A DNA stretch of 64,000 nucleotides from Callaeas wilsoni (GCA_013398955.1 VWPU01000917.1:186001-250000); one strand, 5' to 3'; shown: positions 23,661 to 38,500, numbered from the stretch's first letter. Numbers and translations: made by a program. Notes: a model not told the origin generated them from the letters alone.

Positions 23661-26600
23661 GTGCAAAAATGACAAAAGAGCATGTGGCCAAGTAAGGACA
23701 AGAGTCGAAGCACCGCAGAGGATGGTGAGGATTGTTTTCACAAGGAGATAATGTAATGAGCCATATTCATCCCTGGCATCTGGATTTTGACCTTATTAAG
23801 CTGACACATTGAGACAAATTCATCTTCAACACTTTGGCTAAGGGAAAGTGGTGTTGATGAAGGAATGGAGGATCCGCTTCCAGCATCTTGGGCTCTGTGG
23901 CTCAGCCATTTATACTCAACCCCCTCAAAGACCTACAGCTCAACAATGAAGAGATGCAAAAGCCAGAGAATCAGCAAGTTACTGGGCTGCAGAAAACTCT
24001 TACTGCCATCTGTCTAAACATAAGACAAAAAAACAAACACGAGCTTGAGACATGGCAGAATCAAAATTTCCATCAAATCTAAGCAAAAAGTAATGTTTTA
24101 CTAAATGCTCACTACTTCTGAAGAAATAGACTTTGAAATATGAAACAAGTTAATTGGGTATATTATATCAGCTCTTAAAAGTTTTCTACTGGGAACATTT
24201 TTCACAAGCACAAGCTCAGATGTCAGTCCCTATGTCATGAACTGGATGCTGAGAATATGATTTTCTTTCAAAGCAAGTTTCACATAGGATTTCTGTGGGC
24301 AATATCTGAAGTATGTTCTGTGAAATATATGTTTCTCTAAATATTTGAGGATTCTGTCTAGGTGATGATGTTTTCCAGCATCAAGAATTCCTTTGAATCA
24401 GGAGTCTAAAGGAGTCTCTGCTCATGGCACAAACCCACCTTTGGGCAGACACAACTTTCCTATCCTGTATCTCAGAGACAGGCTGTGGAGGAAAAAAAAC
24501 AGTCAAGAATGGCAAGAACAACTCATCAGTCAGCCTTATTACATTATGTGGAGTCAGTTGTCAGATTGCTTGCCACCCTTGAATGCTCAGTTGATAAATA
24601 CTCAGCCAGGGTCTGCACGGTGGGGTTACAAAGAGGCAGTTATTCTCACAATAGGGACAGATAAGGAGGTGGGATAACATTTTCTTTGAAATTTCGCAGA
24701 GCAGATTTACTGAGGAGCTCTTTTGTTCCCAGAACCTCCAGTAATTTCAAGGAGACCCTTACTCAGTGCTGGTCCCTGGGGATTTCACCTACATTCGTGC
24801 CTTGTGTCCTCTTTAAGCAAAAGGCCACTTGGGTTGCACGTGCTTATCCCGCTCTTTTAGCTGACAAACAGTAGAAAACCGTGTTCAAAGGCCCTCTGAA
24901 AGGAGACCAAGATGCAAAGCAGTTCTTGCCCTGACCTGGCATGTTTCAAATATCAGAGCTTTAGTCCAACCTGAGGTCCGTGGCGTTCCCAGGCACTGAG
25001 GAAATGCACCTACTGGTACATTAAGTGAGACTGCAGTCGATACCTCTAAAGTGCCTGTTTATGCTGCAGCAGAGAGCTGATAAACAGCCTTGCTTCTAGT
25101 TTCTCTTAATTTAGAATTCATTACGTCTCTCTTTCAATGAAAGATAAACCAATAGCTGCCCTTGACAGCTGTTTTCTTTGGGGTCATTCTCTCTATCCAC
25201 CCATCTACTCTTTCTTCGGGGGGTTTTGCTCACTGTAATGCTAGCTCTATCAATTTCATTCAATTCTTCCAACACAATCTACTGGGACTGAGCAGGACAG
25301 CAAAGCCAAATGCGTTTAACCATTTGGGTGCCAGGCATCAGTGTGAATTATGATGGCTAGAGGAACTGTGACAACAGTAAGAGCTCTATCACAATAAGGA
25401 GCATGAGTGAATGAGAAGATGATGCCAAAAGGTGAGACACTCAGCAGGATGCCAGCTGGATTGACTTGAGAGGCTTTATTTTAGCTCAGCTAGTATTGCA
25501 CCTGGCTGCAAGCTCTGCCAGGGTCTCAGCTGGAAATTCAGTTGTCTTAGTGAGCCAGTTATACACAGAGGACATACCCAGCCTTTTTAGAGTGATGATT
25601 GCTTTCCAGAACTCCAATTTATACTCAGAAAAGGACAGATAGGACTGCTTGAAAGGTCTGAGAAGTCCCTATTAGATCAGGTTCATGTAGTGCAATGTCA
25701 TTTCTCCAGCAGCAACCACAGAAGATGCTGTTTACAGAACATGAAGGCTGTTGTGATCCCTTCCTCAGCAGATTCCTCCAACACCCACAGTCATTGCACA
25801 AGGGACCTTGAAGACAGCACGCCTGCCTACTCCTTTTAGTATCCATTTAGAGAGCAGTTACTTATGAAATTATCCTTCTCAAGCCTGCTGATGTTATTTA
25901 AAAAGCTGCTCAGGAGGGAAGCTTATGAAAGAAGGTAAAGATGAGAACAAAGAGGGCAGTGGAAGATGAGCAGCTTAAACTACACCATCCTCACTACTCA
26001 GTCAGTCGTACAGTAAAACATTTCCCAGTACCAAAGCCTGGAAAAACAGAGTGGTATTGTACAGAGGGTTCCCAGGGGCCTGCTGAGGATTTAGTGTCTT
26101 CTTTCCTACGGTGGCACCACACAGCTAAGGCATTTAGGCTATAAACACCTCAAAGAGCAAGCAGAGGCAGTATCTTTCATATTGGATCTTTGTGAAAAAC
26201 TCAGTGATATTCTTGGTAGAACTTTTCATGGTACTGTAAGAACATAGTGACTCCTCACTTTAGGAGCAGCCTGTACTATCCATAGGTTTCTCACATTGGT
26301 CCTCACCCACTTATTTAGCATCAAAAAAGATGGGATACAAAAGAAATCCTCAAATTACTTTTCTCCTGTTCACAGCTGAGTTTATTTCTGCTCATATGCT
26401 GTGGTCAGCATTTGCTCACTGAAGCTACAAAACCTTCTATCTGCAAAACCCACAGTTAGCAAAAGCTAAACTACAATAAATTAGTGCAGAATGGCAAGAA
26501 CAATATTGACAAATCCTAGATGGTCAAAGTCTCAAAATGCTGATAGCAGCAATAGAACTGAATTAGGTTTTTTAAGTAATCAGAAAAAGTGAGCATCAAA

Positions 26601-27852
26601 AGGCTTCCAGCTACACCAGGACTTAAAAGGAGAGTGGGCTAGGTCTTATAATTTGTTATTCTTCAAGCTGAAGAGACTTCAATAAAACCACTACAGGCGT
26701 TTTAAGCTGTTTTGTCAGGGACATCCCAGAACTCCATCCTGTCATTCCTGTAACAGTTTATTCAAGCATTTTTCTCTGTCTGGTTGATTTAGGCTGTCTG
26801 ACACTGGCTCAGTTCCCACATTCAAAAGTTTGTAGGGACATGGTGGACTCCAAAAAGCCATTCCATGACCTTGCACCAACAATCCCATGAACAGTCTTCA
26901 ATGTCAAGGGGGAGTAGCTAAAGAAAACCAGGGCAGCCACCTCTGAGCTAATCCTGGTAATGTTTCTGCAGCAGCCCTCAGTTCTGTCCCTGCAAGCTAA
27001 TGTCTGAACATCGATTGTCTGACTTGGGGCCATCAGCCAGAAATTGTGGCCAGAAGTCAGTGGGAAGTAGAAAACAATCCTTTCTGGCCTACCACTGTCT
27101 GTACACCAGTGGATCCACCTATGACATCACCAAACTGGAAATACTGGTAAAAAAAAAAATCTTTCCAACCTCCATCCTGTCCCCCAAAAAGTGAAAGAAA
27201 TGCCACCAAATTTTAGAATTGGGAATGATATGTCAAATCCATCTCTTCAAAGCAAAAGCCTGCTACCAGAAAGCAACATGTGGGGAAAATTAACCACTAA
27301 ATAAGGGAAACCTGCCCAGTCCCTCAACCAAAAGGAAGCAGCTACTGTTTCTATGGTGAGTAGGAAAGACATTGACTTCAGCATGGCACTGGAAGGAGCC
27401 CACATTCCCTGGCAGCAAAGCCTTCTCCTCTCCTCAGCTGTAATAAAAATCCACCTCTCCCTCTCTCCTTACCAACCTCTCATTAAAGGTTCAAATGATC
27501 CCAAGCAGAGAAATGTAATTAGGATCCAGCTCCTGGGAATTGCTATCAGTTTGCTGATACTGGCTGGGAAATGGCTGAACATTTCCATCCACCTGCAAGG
27601 CCACGATAGAATTTCCAGTGGCTTTTGCCACTGTACTGCATGGTGGCTCCCAGAGCACAGGAGAAATCCTGCCTGCAAGCCCTCGGCACAGCCCAGCTCC
27701 CACTGTTCTCCTGATAAAGGAAACTGCCAGCCAGCAGTTTTCATTGGAAAAGCAGCTACAATGGAATAAAGTCGAGATTAACCCATTAAGTCACCCTGCC
27801 CCATTTCCCCACAGAAATAAACTTGTCTAGACCTCCTTTCACTATCAAGTGC

Positions 27853-27893
27853 CAAAAAAAAACCAAAAAACCAGCAAGAACAAAAAAAACAAC
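27853..27893 (+). repeat. A-rich low-complexity tract
   Basis: A runs of 6-9 bases separated by CC, G and C. Low complexity only. Confidence 0.85.
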
Positions 27894-29230
27894 CAACATT
27901 TCACAGTGTAAACAACCACAATACTGCAAGGAAACATTCCTGTTTTAAAGGCAGGTGGTGAATGGTAGCAAGGGCTCTAGGAGAATTCTTCAGGCCTCCT
28001 CAGTCATCCAGATGGAATAAGCCTGGAAAGCAGGAAGCTTTTCTTTCCTTTAAAGCCAGGCTCTGCGTGACCTCAGTAATGTCCTGTTGCCTTCTGGACC
28101 TCTTTCTCCACCCAGTGATTCAGGAGTGGTTGTTTAGACAAAGGTCCCAATGTGCTTTCAGAAATACCACATCAAATGCTCAAATCATTAAAATAAAAAA
28201 GAAAACCCTTCTGTGCTGTTTGTCAGAGATCTAACCAGTCCACACTGTGGTTCCCTCCTGGTCTGTTAATCTGTTTTTTCTTCCCATTAAAAAGGAAAAT
28301 GCATTCACCCATGTGTCTAATGCAGCACCATTGTTGGGATCTGCGAGCCCTGATGTTCTCCAGCTGTGACACTTTGCTCTCATTGCATGGATTTCATTCT
28401 AAGTTTCGTTTATCTTCGAGTCCTTGTGTCAGCTTTATTCCTCATGATACTCCACGAGCCTGTCCTGTTATTTATATTATCGTGTGATCAACTGCTGTAC
28501 TGTATCATGCTGATACATAAAGGTTTTTCTGTTTTGAAAGGGTGGGCTGACCTGTCCTGAAATCCACATGATCAGGAATATCCAGAAATAATGATGGCCC
28601 TTGCCCTGGTTCAAAATAAAATTCTGTAAAATACCCAATACTGGGTTTATTACATAGATCAGAACACTGGCATTTCCATTAAACCTTAATCTGAAGTGAG
28701 AGAAGGTTGTACCTTTCTGCCATGGATCCACTTCCAAGATTGTGTAGAAAACTGATCTACAAAGGCTGCAGATCTTTTCTTTAAGGATAATTTTCTTTGT
28801 TAAAAAAGAAGAGAGGCTGTGTCCCAGCATTGCAGGGGGTGAAGAAATGAGACTACAAGGATGAAATAAAGGTGGTGGCATGTTAGTCTGAGGGCTGGGC
28901 CAGAGGTCAGGATGGGGAGGTCTCCTTGTTTATAGAGCAGTGGAGTTCCCATTACTACGAACATTTTAAATCCAACTGCATGAGGTATTAAAGCAAGTAG
29001 GATTAGAAAAACCTCAGAGGGCAGAGAACTGACCCAGTTCACACCTTCCCTTTGAAATGCTCATAATTAGCTTTTCCTTTTGCCCTATTATCCTTCATTT
29101 TATTATTTTGAACCATCACAGCTATATTCTTCTCAGTCTTTCCTCTGAGCACAATTAAATTCTACTAAAAATTTCACTTTAAAAAGAAATAAACAATTAA
29201 AAATCATAATTAAAAAAAAATCCATGTTAC

Positions 29231-29267
29231 CTACAGGTGATGAAGCTTTCTCTGCTTCATCAGGTAG
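29231..29267. repeat. Imperfect hairpin with 9-base perfect inner stem
   Basis: Inner arms 'tgatgaagc' (29238-29246) and 'gcttcatca' (29254-29262) pair exactly around a seven-base loop. Outer arms 'ctac' and 'gtag' pair again after a small asymmetric bulge, for about 13 pairs in total. It is too short for a typical microRNA precursor. Confidence 0.55.
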
Positions 29268-31310
29268 AAAACCACCAAGCTCAAACTGACAGGCAAGATG
29301 TTTGCAACTTTTATGAATTACATCTTTAATTTCAGCTGCATCTGGGTTCAAAGAAACATCAGATTCCCATCTGTATTTTATATCTCAGCTTCAAACAAGA
29401 GCTCTGCGTTAAGGTGAGTAGATCCTCGCTCTGTCTTTTTTGCAGGTATTTCTCAGGGCATCAAAGTTTCATTTGAAGAGTTACCTTGGAGTCAAGAAAT
29501 ATATTGCTTATGGATCTCCAGGGAAAATGACACAAGTGAAAGTTATTAAGTGCACAGCCTCAATATTTGTCCGTTCCTTCCCAAAGAGACACGAGACAAG
29601 GCTACTCACTTCCCAGACAATAAGTGGTCAATCATTTTAAAGCCTGGGGGGGAGCAAAAGCACCAACTGTGGCCTTCAAGCAAAGCAGTGACAGCACGGT
29701 GTGCTCATGGCAGCAGCACAAGAGAGGGAATATTTACAGCCAGTATCAGCTCGTGCACTGAGCAGACCTGTCCCCATCTCCACAAAGCCGGGTTCTGAGC
29801 TTTATTACACCTTCAAAGAAGGTCAGACCCAGACCTATAAAACCTGGGGACCTTTATCAGCTACAGGTTGTGCACAGCACTGCCACATCCCGAAGGGCCA
29901 GACAGAGCTGCCCCTGTGGCTGTACGAGACGGGCACAAATCCGGCACTGCAGAGCTCCAGCCAGGCAATGAACGTGGTGTTCCCCTATGACTTCTCGAGT
30001 CTAACGGCTTTAAACACACACACAAACCATCCCTCCCCACAAGCCCCAAAAATGTAAGCCCGCTTTTAACCCCCTCTGGAATTCACGTGCTGCCTGGTTA
30101 ACCAGCAGGTTGTTGGCTCCTGAACACGACCTTGCTCAGGAGAATTTTCCTGAGACATGGCTAGAAAAGAAGCACTTGGCATCACCATACATCACTGGGC
30201 CCAGGTTCAGGGGCTGCACAGGCTGGCCAAAGTCTGAAATTCCAGCTGATTTGGAGATACTGTTGAATTTTTTTGTGTGCAGGAGGCAACAGGCACATGG
30301 ATGACAAACCTGAAAGGAAAAGCACAGCTTAGAAAGCAGGAGAGTGGAAAGCTGGTTGGAAATGTTAGCCATTTGGGCATTTATCACACCCCTCGTTGGT
30401 AGCTGGCAGGTTGTCAGCAAAATACAGAAGCACACAGCGGATTATTTTCAACCAGCTTATTTTTGCAGTCAGGAGAGGACAAGCTTGACAATTAACAGCA
30501 ATCATGTTCAGAACAGATACCAGCAAATTAACTCTATTTTTCCTCCTTGCCATGCACTGCATCCTAAGGTCTGTGAACACAAGCAGAGAATAAAGTGGAT
30601 GCTGAAGGGAAAAACACAAGGTCTCATTTTCAAAGCAGTCAGGAAATCTGTAGGAAAGGGAGGATAAAATATTTCAAGCTAACTACAGCAGGGAAATGGC
30701 ATGAGGCATAGCAATGCTGCTGCTAACAGGGAATTTATTTAGGAATTATGAGATCTGGGAAGCCTGCTTTTTTTCCTAGTGGAGTTTTGGGTTCTCAGCC
30801 TTTTATTTTATGTTTAAATGCCCTTTTTTTTTTTCTCCTTTTCAGTGTTACTTCATAGCCAGGTTCAGTCAGTTATTCTAGCTGACCTGTAGCTAAGTGT
30901 TTAGAATTTCCTTGAAAAATTCTTCATTTAATTTGGGGATGGGGTGCAGGGAGCCATTACAGGGGTAGAGGACAGAGGAGGCAGAATTTGTTCCTCGCCA
31001 TCAGGGCTCACAGAAGAAATTCACAAGCATTAAAGGGAGACACAACCACAACAAACACGGCTTTGTTCCACTGAGCTCAAACACCGATCAGCTCCTGCTT
31101 CTCAGTTCAACAGCACAACTCTTCAGCTCTCATGGTCTCCCTGTCCCAAATGCCCCAAAACAGCCCCAAATATTGGAGGGATTCAGACAGACCGTGGGAG
31201 AAACAACTGCAGCACTAACAGTGTCCACTCCTGGAAGACATAGCTGGGAGGCAAGTATTAAAAAAATAGAAAATCAAAGGGATTGCAGTCCAGAGAAAAC
31301 TTTCAATGTA

Positions 31311-31345
31311 AATTATTAAAAAATTTTAAAAAAATTTTAAAAAAC
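31311..31345. repeat. A/T low-complexity tract with repeated AATTTTAA
   Basis: Alternating A and T runs with two 'aattttaa' units. Simple sequence. Confidence 0.8.
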
Positions 31346-34300
31346 ACCTGTTCTTTGACTTGATTTTAAGCTGACAGGTCTCAAACCTCTGGCCATTTCC
31401 CCAGCAAGGACTTCATACCCCTGCATGTGAAATCCCTTTATAAGCTTGGGCAAACTGCTATTCCTCATTACCACCGATATCCACTCCTGGCACGCAGCTC
31501 TTTTCAGTACTGGCATCGCAGGAAAAAAATTTAAAAAAAAAAAATTATGCACAATGAATGTCCTTGTGACCTTTAGTGTAAACTTCCCCCAGCAAGAAGA
31601 ACTCCCGAACTCCCTCTGCCAAGGCGGGGTCCGGCTGGAGACACTGCCCTTCAGGCTTCCATCATTTATCAGGAGAGGAGGCTGCCAAGCTTCTCCCTGA
31701 CATCCACCGGCTCAGGAAAGGGAAGTGGTGGCAGTTTACACGAGGAAAATAACAGCATATGGCTGGGTATTCTGGCAGGAGGGGGAAAAAAGAAAAAAAG
31801 CTAGGCAGTAAAATTATCCTAATGAAAAATTGGAAATACTCGCTGAGCAGAGGCTCTCTGATGGAAGACCAGGGAGATGATTATTCTAACCCAGGGGAAG
31901 CACACCCCTGAGAGCAGTTTGGGTGGGGGGACCTGGAAAAGCGTAATGAGAGAATGTCTAAGCCTATGTTTAATGCATTAAGAGATTTCAACCCATTAAC
32001 ACCTCATATTCCCATTTCACTCGGGTTCTGCCTCTCCCAAAGCACCTGAATTCCACCACGAACTAAGGAAGAGAGGGAGGAATACTGCCTTTCGAGGTAA
32101 AAACATCTTTCTCTTCCTTGATCCTTTTTATATCTGTATATAAATACAAAAGCTACTTTTCATATTTGCTAAGGGAGTGAAGGCAGGAACCCTTCCCACA
32201 GCAAACAATATCACCTGGAGCACTTCACAAAAGCTGCATCCAACTAGGGAGGGATTCATGCCTTTCCTCTCTCGATTTACATTTCACAATACTTTACAAC
32301 ACAAACCCAGAACTCTTTGGCATATACTTCGTACTCGAAAGGTTAAATCATTTCCTTTATGAAGAGGTTGGGGGTGTGAAGAAAATAAATGGGTGCAATA
32401 AAAATAAATCAGCTCTTGCTTTGCTGGTTAATGTGTGTTACCTTATCTATTGCCTCATTCAAACTCCATCCCCACGAAAACTTTGGAGAGCAGAGAGGCA
32501 AAATTAAAATAAAAATGACAGTGGAGAGAGCGGAAGGGGAGAGGAAAGGAAGGAAAGATGAGTTTTCAGATGAGTTTTGAAAACAGATGGGGAATGACTG
32601 AGGCACAGAGATTCATTGTTCTTGCAGAAATAGCTCTGAACAGATTATTAAAAGCAGCCCATCTTCTACTGTCACACTGTCTTTCCTAGAAAATCCAGCA
32701 GCTTTCTTCCCCATTCCCAGCTTTCTGCAATCAGTTCCGCAATAACCACATCCTTTCCCTTGAGATCTTCTCTTCCCTTTTGTCCCTGCCTTTTTCTGGC
32801 CACAGCTGGGAGGGTGAACTCAACCTGTCCTGTGCCACCCCTTTTCTGCCTGACAGCCCAAATCCCAGGGCTTGCCCGCTCTGTCCCAGGACACTGCTGG
32901 CAATCTAACAAGCTCAGCACATAGTGAAGCTTTTCCCAGTGCTCAGATGCACTGCTGGAATATAAGAACATGTGCAACAACTTTTAATTCTCTGCATAAT
33001 TGATCACAATAGATTTGACTCCTAAACCATATGAACACCAGCTCAGAACTGCCTGACGAAGCATGGCAGCCTCTAGTTTGATGGATGAGATTTTCCCCAG
33101 CTGCATGAAGGTCAAGACACACATTTTGCTTGCCCATGTTGTCCATCTTTGCTAAAAGCAAACCCAGTTTCTCCTGAACTGAAAGGAGAACTTTGATGGC
33201 TTGCAGAAAAACCACCCAAAAAAGAGAATCAGAGCTCCTTGATCAGGTTTGAGGGAACTCTGGAGATAAGACTTGGGAAATGCAGCCACCAGCAAGACTC
33301 TGCAGACACTTCAGAGAAACATCCACCTGGCTTGGATTCATCCCTGAGATCCAGGCTTCACTCAGATTCTTGATCAGCTGCTCCACCAACCTGACTCTGC
33401 CGACCAGGACCTTGACACTCCTCAATAAATCATGCTCTAAGCAATGAATTTTTTCTTGTTATGCCTTCAAACGTCCTGAGAGGGGAACACAAGCTGTGTT
33501 TACACGTTGCTGAACTTATCCCTCCCTGTGCCCTGTGCGGTGTTTAGCCACTGGAGCTCCTCTATAAATTACACTTAGCAGAGCAAGACCAGGTATAAGA
33601 ATGACAATCTATTAACAGGGTATTTTAAAGTCACTTTCACTTGTTATATGTGTAAAGCCCAGACTTATTTCAGCTTTTCCAGTGGAGGGCTATATTCCTG
33701 GAAAGATTTAAAGCCTTTCAGATAAGATTTTATTTTGACACAAAGGAGCAGAGCAAAGGAGACATTCCCCTCCTTTCCTCCCCAGTCACACCAATGATGA
33801 TATATGGCAGGTGGTAAAAAGTCACTTTTAAGAGCATCAAGTATGTTTTTACTCAGGTTCTCACTTCAGAGCTGCATTGCCTGGAGTTCATTTACCAGGT
33901 TCCAACCCAAGCAGCAGATTCCCACCCTACCTGGGCATTTCACATGCCTTGCATGGTCACTTATGTCAAAAGCAAAGTCTTTTTTAAGTGCTCCAGAACA
34001 GACTTCAGGGACAACTGGCAAACCTTACCAGCTTCAGGGCATCTTTGCTTGCCACATCTAAACATTGCCTTAGGTATTTACTTAATATCATTTCACAACT
34101 ATTTCAGGAATGCTCTGTGAGTTTGAGTTTTAAAGCTCTCTGAGGAATTTTATCTTTGCAATTGGACAGCAAGATCCACCAGAAGATCTAGGGCTCAAGG
34201 CTTGGCACCAGGAATGATGCCCTAAAACTGCCCTGGCACACAGCTGAGTACGACTAACTCAGAGAAACAAAGGCACAGGATATGAAAGACCAACTTTAGC

Positions 34301-34508
34301 TATTGCTCCCTAAAATAAAGGGCTTAAATCCTATCAAGGCACTTGGGGATGCCAGGAGTGGCCTATAGGATCACAAAGGAATTGCCTCAGGGGCAGAAAT
34401 ACCATCCATATTTCTAGTATCTGTCCAAGGCACTGACCTCTCCCATCACTGGGTGTGTGATAGGAGGGATAAACAGTCACTGACATGTCCAGACCAACCC
34501 CTTGCACA

Positions 34509-34526
34509 TCCAAGCCTAGGCTTGGA
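34509..34526. repeat. 18-base perfect palindrome
   Basis: 'tccaagcctaggcttgga' is identical to its reverse complement across 18 bases in mixed-composition sequence, so it is less easily explained by low complexity than the A/T palindromes. It could bind a symmetric protein dimer; no specific factor is claimed. Confidence 0.75.
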
Positions 34527-35412
34527 CTCTTTCAGGAGTCACCTCTGGACATAACACACTGGAAAACAAAATTCAGCACTAGAACATTAATTAGCTCCAT
34601 TTCTCCTAAGCTGGGTTAGCCTAAGCCAGAATCCACCTGCACAACCAAGCCGTGGAGGCTGCTGAGCACCGAGCACCTTGTGGATGAGCCTCATACCTGG
34701 TGCCAGAGAAGAACAAGCTGTGATGGATGATTCCTCCGGCTTGAAAATCCATCTTACCAGTGCTATGGGCTGTTGTCAGAGAGAAGATAAGTCATTTGAT
34801 ATGTAAGTGGGAGGAGAAATGCAGAGGGCAACTCCTCAGGCCAGTGCCAGCTCTGGGAAACAAAAGATGACCAACTAACAGAAGACCAACAGCTCGTAGC
34901 CACCTCTACACCCAGTGAAATCCAGGGGCTGTTCCAGCAAAGCCCCGTGGTCTAACAACATTTCATTATCATACGTGGAGGCCCTCTGAGACTTTTCATC
35001 AAGACCATCCTTAACTCCTAAGAGGCAGAAAGAAGAATATCTCCATTCACAAAGGCAAGTATTTGCCACACTTGGCTGCAGAAAGTCACCCCAGCAGTTA
35101 GATACAGGCCCAGAGGGGAAAAAAAGACTATTGATAAGCAGCTATTAATTCTTCCATCATTGTCTCAGCAATCTCTGCTCATGTTGCCATTTTTCTGGGA
35201 AAATCATGTAGAGATTTAACCAGAACAACAAATTAAGTTGCTCTCTCTGGGACTATTCAGATGCCAACTTGGTGCTCTAAGACAATTCACACAGCAGTGA
35301 CTGATGAGAGGAAGAAAAGAGGCTGAAGGGTGGAATAAGACCAAGAAAGGAAGAGCTACAAGGCATCTGCAAACTTTCATTAATCATATTTTGAAAGTAG
35401 CATCTCACACCC

Positions 35413-35523
35413 AAAAAAAAAAAAAAAGGGGGAGGAAGAGGAAAAGATGGGGTGGGGTTGGAGTGATGAATAAAAAAAAAAAAAATTTTTTTTTTATAAA
35501 AAAAACAAAAAAACAGAAAAAAA
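35413..35523. repeat. Low-complexity A/G/T block
   Basis: It consists of A15, then a G/A-rich segment with 'ggggtggggttgg', then A14 T10 and further A runs broken by single C or G. The lysine-rich frame across it (35304-35543) is an artefact of the A runs. Confidence 0.9.
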
Positions 35524-38500
35524 CATGGAAGATCTTGTTTTAAAATGCATCTGGTTTTGTGACAACCCTTAAAACTTCAGCACAAATATCTGAAAACAGG
35601 ATTTTAGGCCTCTTGCTACAAAGAGAAGAAAAAAGATAAATTAAGACAGGATACATCAAGAAAGAGAAGATTCTGATTAAGTTTGAGTGCTACTCACTTG
35701 AGAGAGCCTTTCACCCAAAATCTGTTTGAACCAATATATTTTTACAACCAGTAGCTTGATAAATTTACCTGGGGATTTGAAGTTTTCGGGTTAAGTGCAG
35801 TCCTTAAGAAAAATTTTCCTCCTGAGAAATTAGCTCCTCTGGAAATTATTTAATCCTTCAATGTTTTTCTAAAGTCATGCTGCAAATATCAGTAATGGAT
35901 TAAATACCATCTTGTGAAAAGTTATAAAAATAACTGGGAAAAGCACCTTAAAATCGTGTGTGTCTGCCAGAAATCCTGTTATCTGGCACCACTCAGCTGA
36001 AATCATTACTCACCTCAGGAGTTACTCTGGGTTTTTACACAAGCACAGAGCATTTGGATAAGGATACAAAGCAATATTCTTCCTGCCTTTTTTTTTTATT
36101 ATTATTGACCTTGATAAGCCTGGATAACAAAGGTCACACTTTGCTCCAGATGCGCCAAGTTACACAAAGGTCACCAAAAAAATCCTACAAAGTTCTAGCA
36201 AGTTGCTTGAGGTGGGGTTTTTGTGGCCCTCTCTTACCCCTGTAAGATTCCTCTTCCTTAAAAATTCTGATTTTTCTCATCCTCACACACCACCAGGCTC
36301 AGTCCTGACGTCTTTCAGAGAGCACTGACTCTCCACTCTCACTCCCACTGTCTGTCAGAGCCAAAACAGCAATGAGTTCTCTGCCATGGGCACAAACAAT
36401 TTTGAAGAAATTCTTCAAAATCATGGACTAAGCCAGAACTTGAAATAACACTTCTAAGGAGCCTGAGGTCTGTGTCCTCAACATAATCCTTTCAGCAGAA
36501 CCAGCAATGGCCTCTTCATTTGCTGTCTGAGGACCCTTCCTAACTGACATGTTGTTGGGTAAACTCTCTGCAACTTCGTTTTCACCCAAACATTCAGATT
36601 TGTAGAATTTTTTTCCCCCCTTACATTTTAAAAGCTTCCATAAGTCCATGAAGGGCATAGACAACAGTGCAAGCAGTCACATTTTACCTATTCTTGGGGA
36701 ATAGTCTGTCTTCCAACTGCATAAACCAAAGAAATGGTGGCCAAACAAAAAAAAGCCACCAGGATGAAAAAGAAAAGCTCAGCGAAGAAATATTCAGCTC
36801 TGCTGTGGGCAAAACTTTTGACACAGCTTGCTATAGACACCAGTGTTCCAGGGAGCTTATTTTATGTCACTAACCACTCCAAACACGTGCATAGGTGCCA
36901 CGTGCTGAGCGGAATATCCATACGGCATCCCCTATACCTGAATGGAGGGGCTTTGCAGCGCCTGCTCCAAGGAGGGCAGATGGACAGGTCCCTTGCTGAC
37001 CTCTCATGGTCGGAGCCAGACTCACACGGGCAGGGACAGTCCCAGGACACGGTGGGAGGGTCCCCCACCCCTGTGCCTGTCCCTCCTGCAGTTCACAGTC
37101 AGGTCCTGAGCTCTTTATCTCAGTTCACCCAATCATCAGTGGCAAGTTCGGGGTGGAAAAGCCAACCTGGAGTAAAACTCTGCTTTAATCCAAGTGACTC
37201 ACCTTCACAGAGACCAGTTTGAACAAAGTTTTGGGCCAGAGGGGTAGGACACAGTTGAAATTCAGTAGCAATACCATTCTTGAAAATTGAATTGGAAGTC
37301 CCACCTTTCACTCAGCTCTCATCTACCCGCAGTGAGTATGTTCACAACACATCGGTGCCCAGGTACAGCACAGGAGGACTTGAGCATTCTCCCTTCTGCC
37401 TGCTCAGCTATAAATTCAACACTGCCACTGTTGCAGCTACTGAAACCTCCTGTCCCAGCACCCACAGTGGGCTCAGGAGCTCCAGTTCAGACACAGATGC
37501 TCAAACTGGGATCCACCATGACTGACAATCAGACATGGCCATATTCAGAATCCCCTCACTGCACAGCAACTATTCCAGAAGCTTCAAACAGGAAACACTC
37601 TGCAGGATGTAGGTGCTGGAGAGGGGGGTGAGGCATTTCAGACCCTCCACACCCTGTTCCTCTGCCCTCCCCAAAAATCATGGGAGCTAAAATAACATTT
37701 CTTTCAGCAAGTGTCAGAAGCAGGAACTTCCATGACTCATCAGCTGTTGTTTTAGCCTGCAAGGGACTATAAATTACACTAATTAGAACATGGTATTTTT
37801 CTTGCAGTTATACAAAACACTGTCTCTTCCTGCGACATCTAAGCACAGAGCCATCAAGCAGGAGCGTGCTCCGTACATGTTTTAACTGGAATCCACAATT
37901 CCCTTGCATGAAAATCCTCCTAGCAGCAAATTGGGGAGAGCTGACAGAGCGCATCAAGAAAGCTGTGCTGAATTATGAGAGGAGGGAGAGTAAATTAGCG
38001 GCCAATCAAACCTGTCCAACCAGAAAGTGTCATTCCTTACTGTCAGGGACTACAGCACCAGTATCACTTTCACTCTGAGCAGAAAAAAGGTAATTTATGT
38101 GGTCTCCAGTCGCTCACACCATCAGCCCATGCGGATAATAAGTTTAGCACTTGTGACTGTGTTTTCTGGGAGCAGCTTATTTACATTAGGCACACAACAC
38201 ACATGCACAATCTTGGACAAGCCAAACTGAAAAGCCTGGCTATAAGCTGTCACTTCAGTTTTCAAGCCTGAATTAGCCCAGCAAAGTAAAAGCTAGGATT
38301 TATTCAGAGCCCAACATCCTAAATCTGGCAATTACAACAGGCTCCTGCAGAGCCATTGCTCTGATTCACCTTGCCGCAAGATTCCTTCAGGAGCAGATAC
38401 AAAAAGGGATTTTCTGCCCTGCTCCTGGAGCATGGCAGTGCTTTACAGAGCCTTAATCTATACATCCCTCAAGGTGGGCACAGACAGGAACAATGGGCCC

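Larger units (their letters stand above)
23661..35412. other. Long non-coding stretch
   Basis: I find no exon, RNA gene or avian CR1 copy in nearly 12 kb. Items listed separately are a small hairpin (29231-29267), A-rich tracts (27853-27893, 31311-31345) and an 18-base palindrome (34509-34526). The longest frames (138 codons at 27353-27769, 134 codons on the minus strand at 28477-28881, 118 codons at 29701-30057) have no recognised domain. Confidence 0.45.

Noticed and set aside
35304..35543. Lysine-rich basic protein
   Set aside because: The lysines come from poly(A) runs in a low-complexity block.
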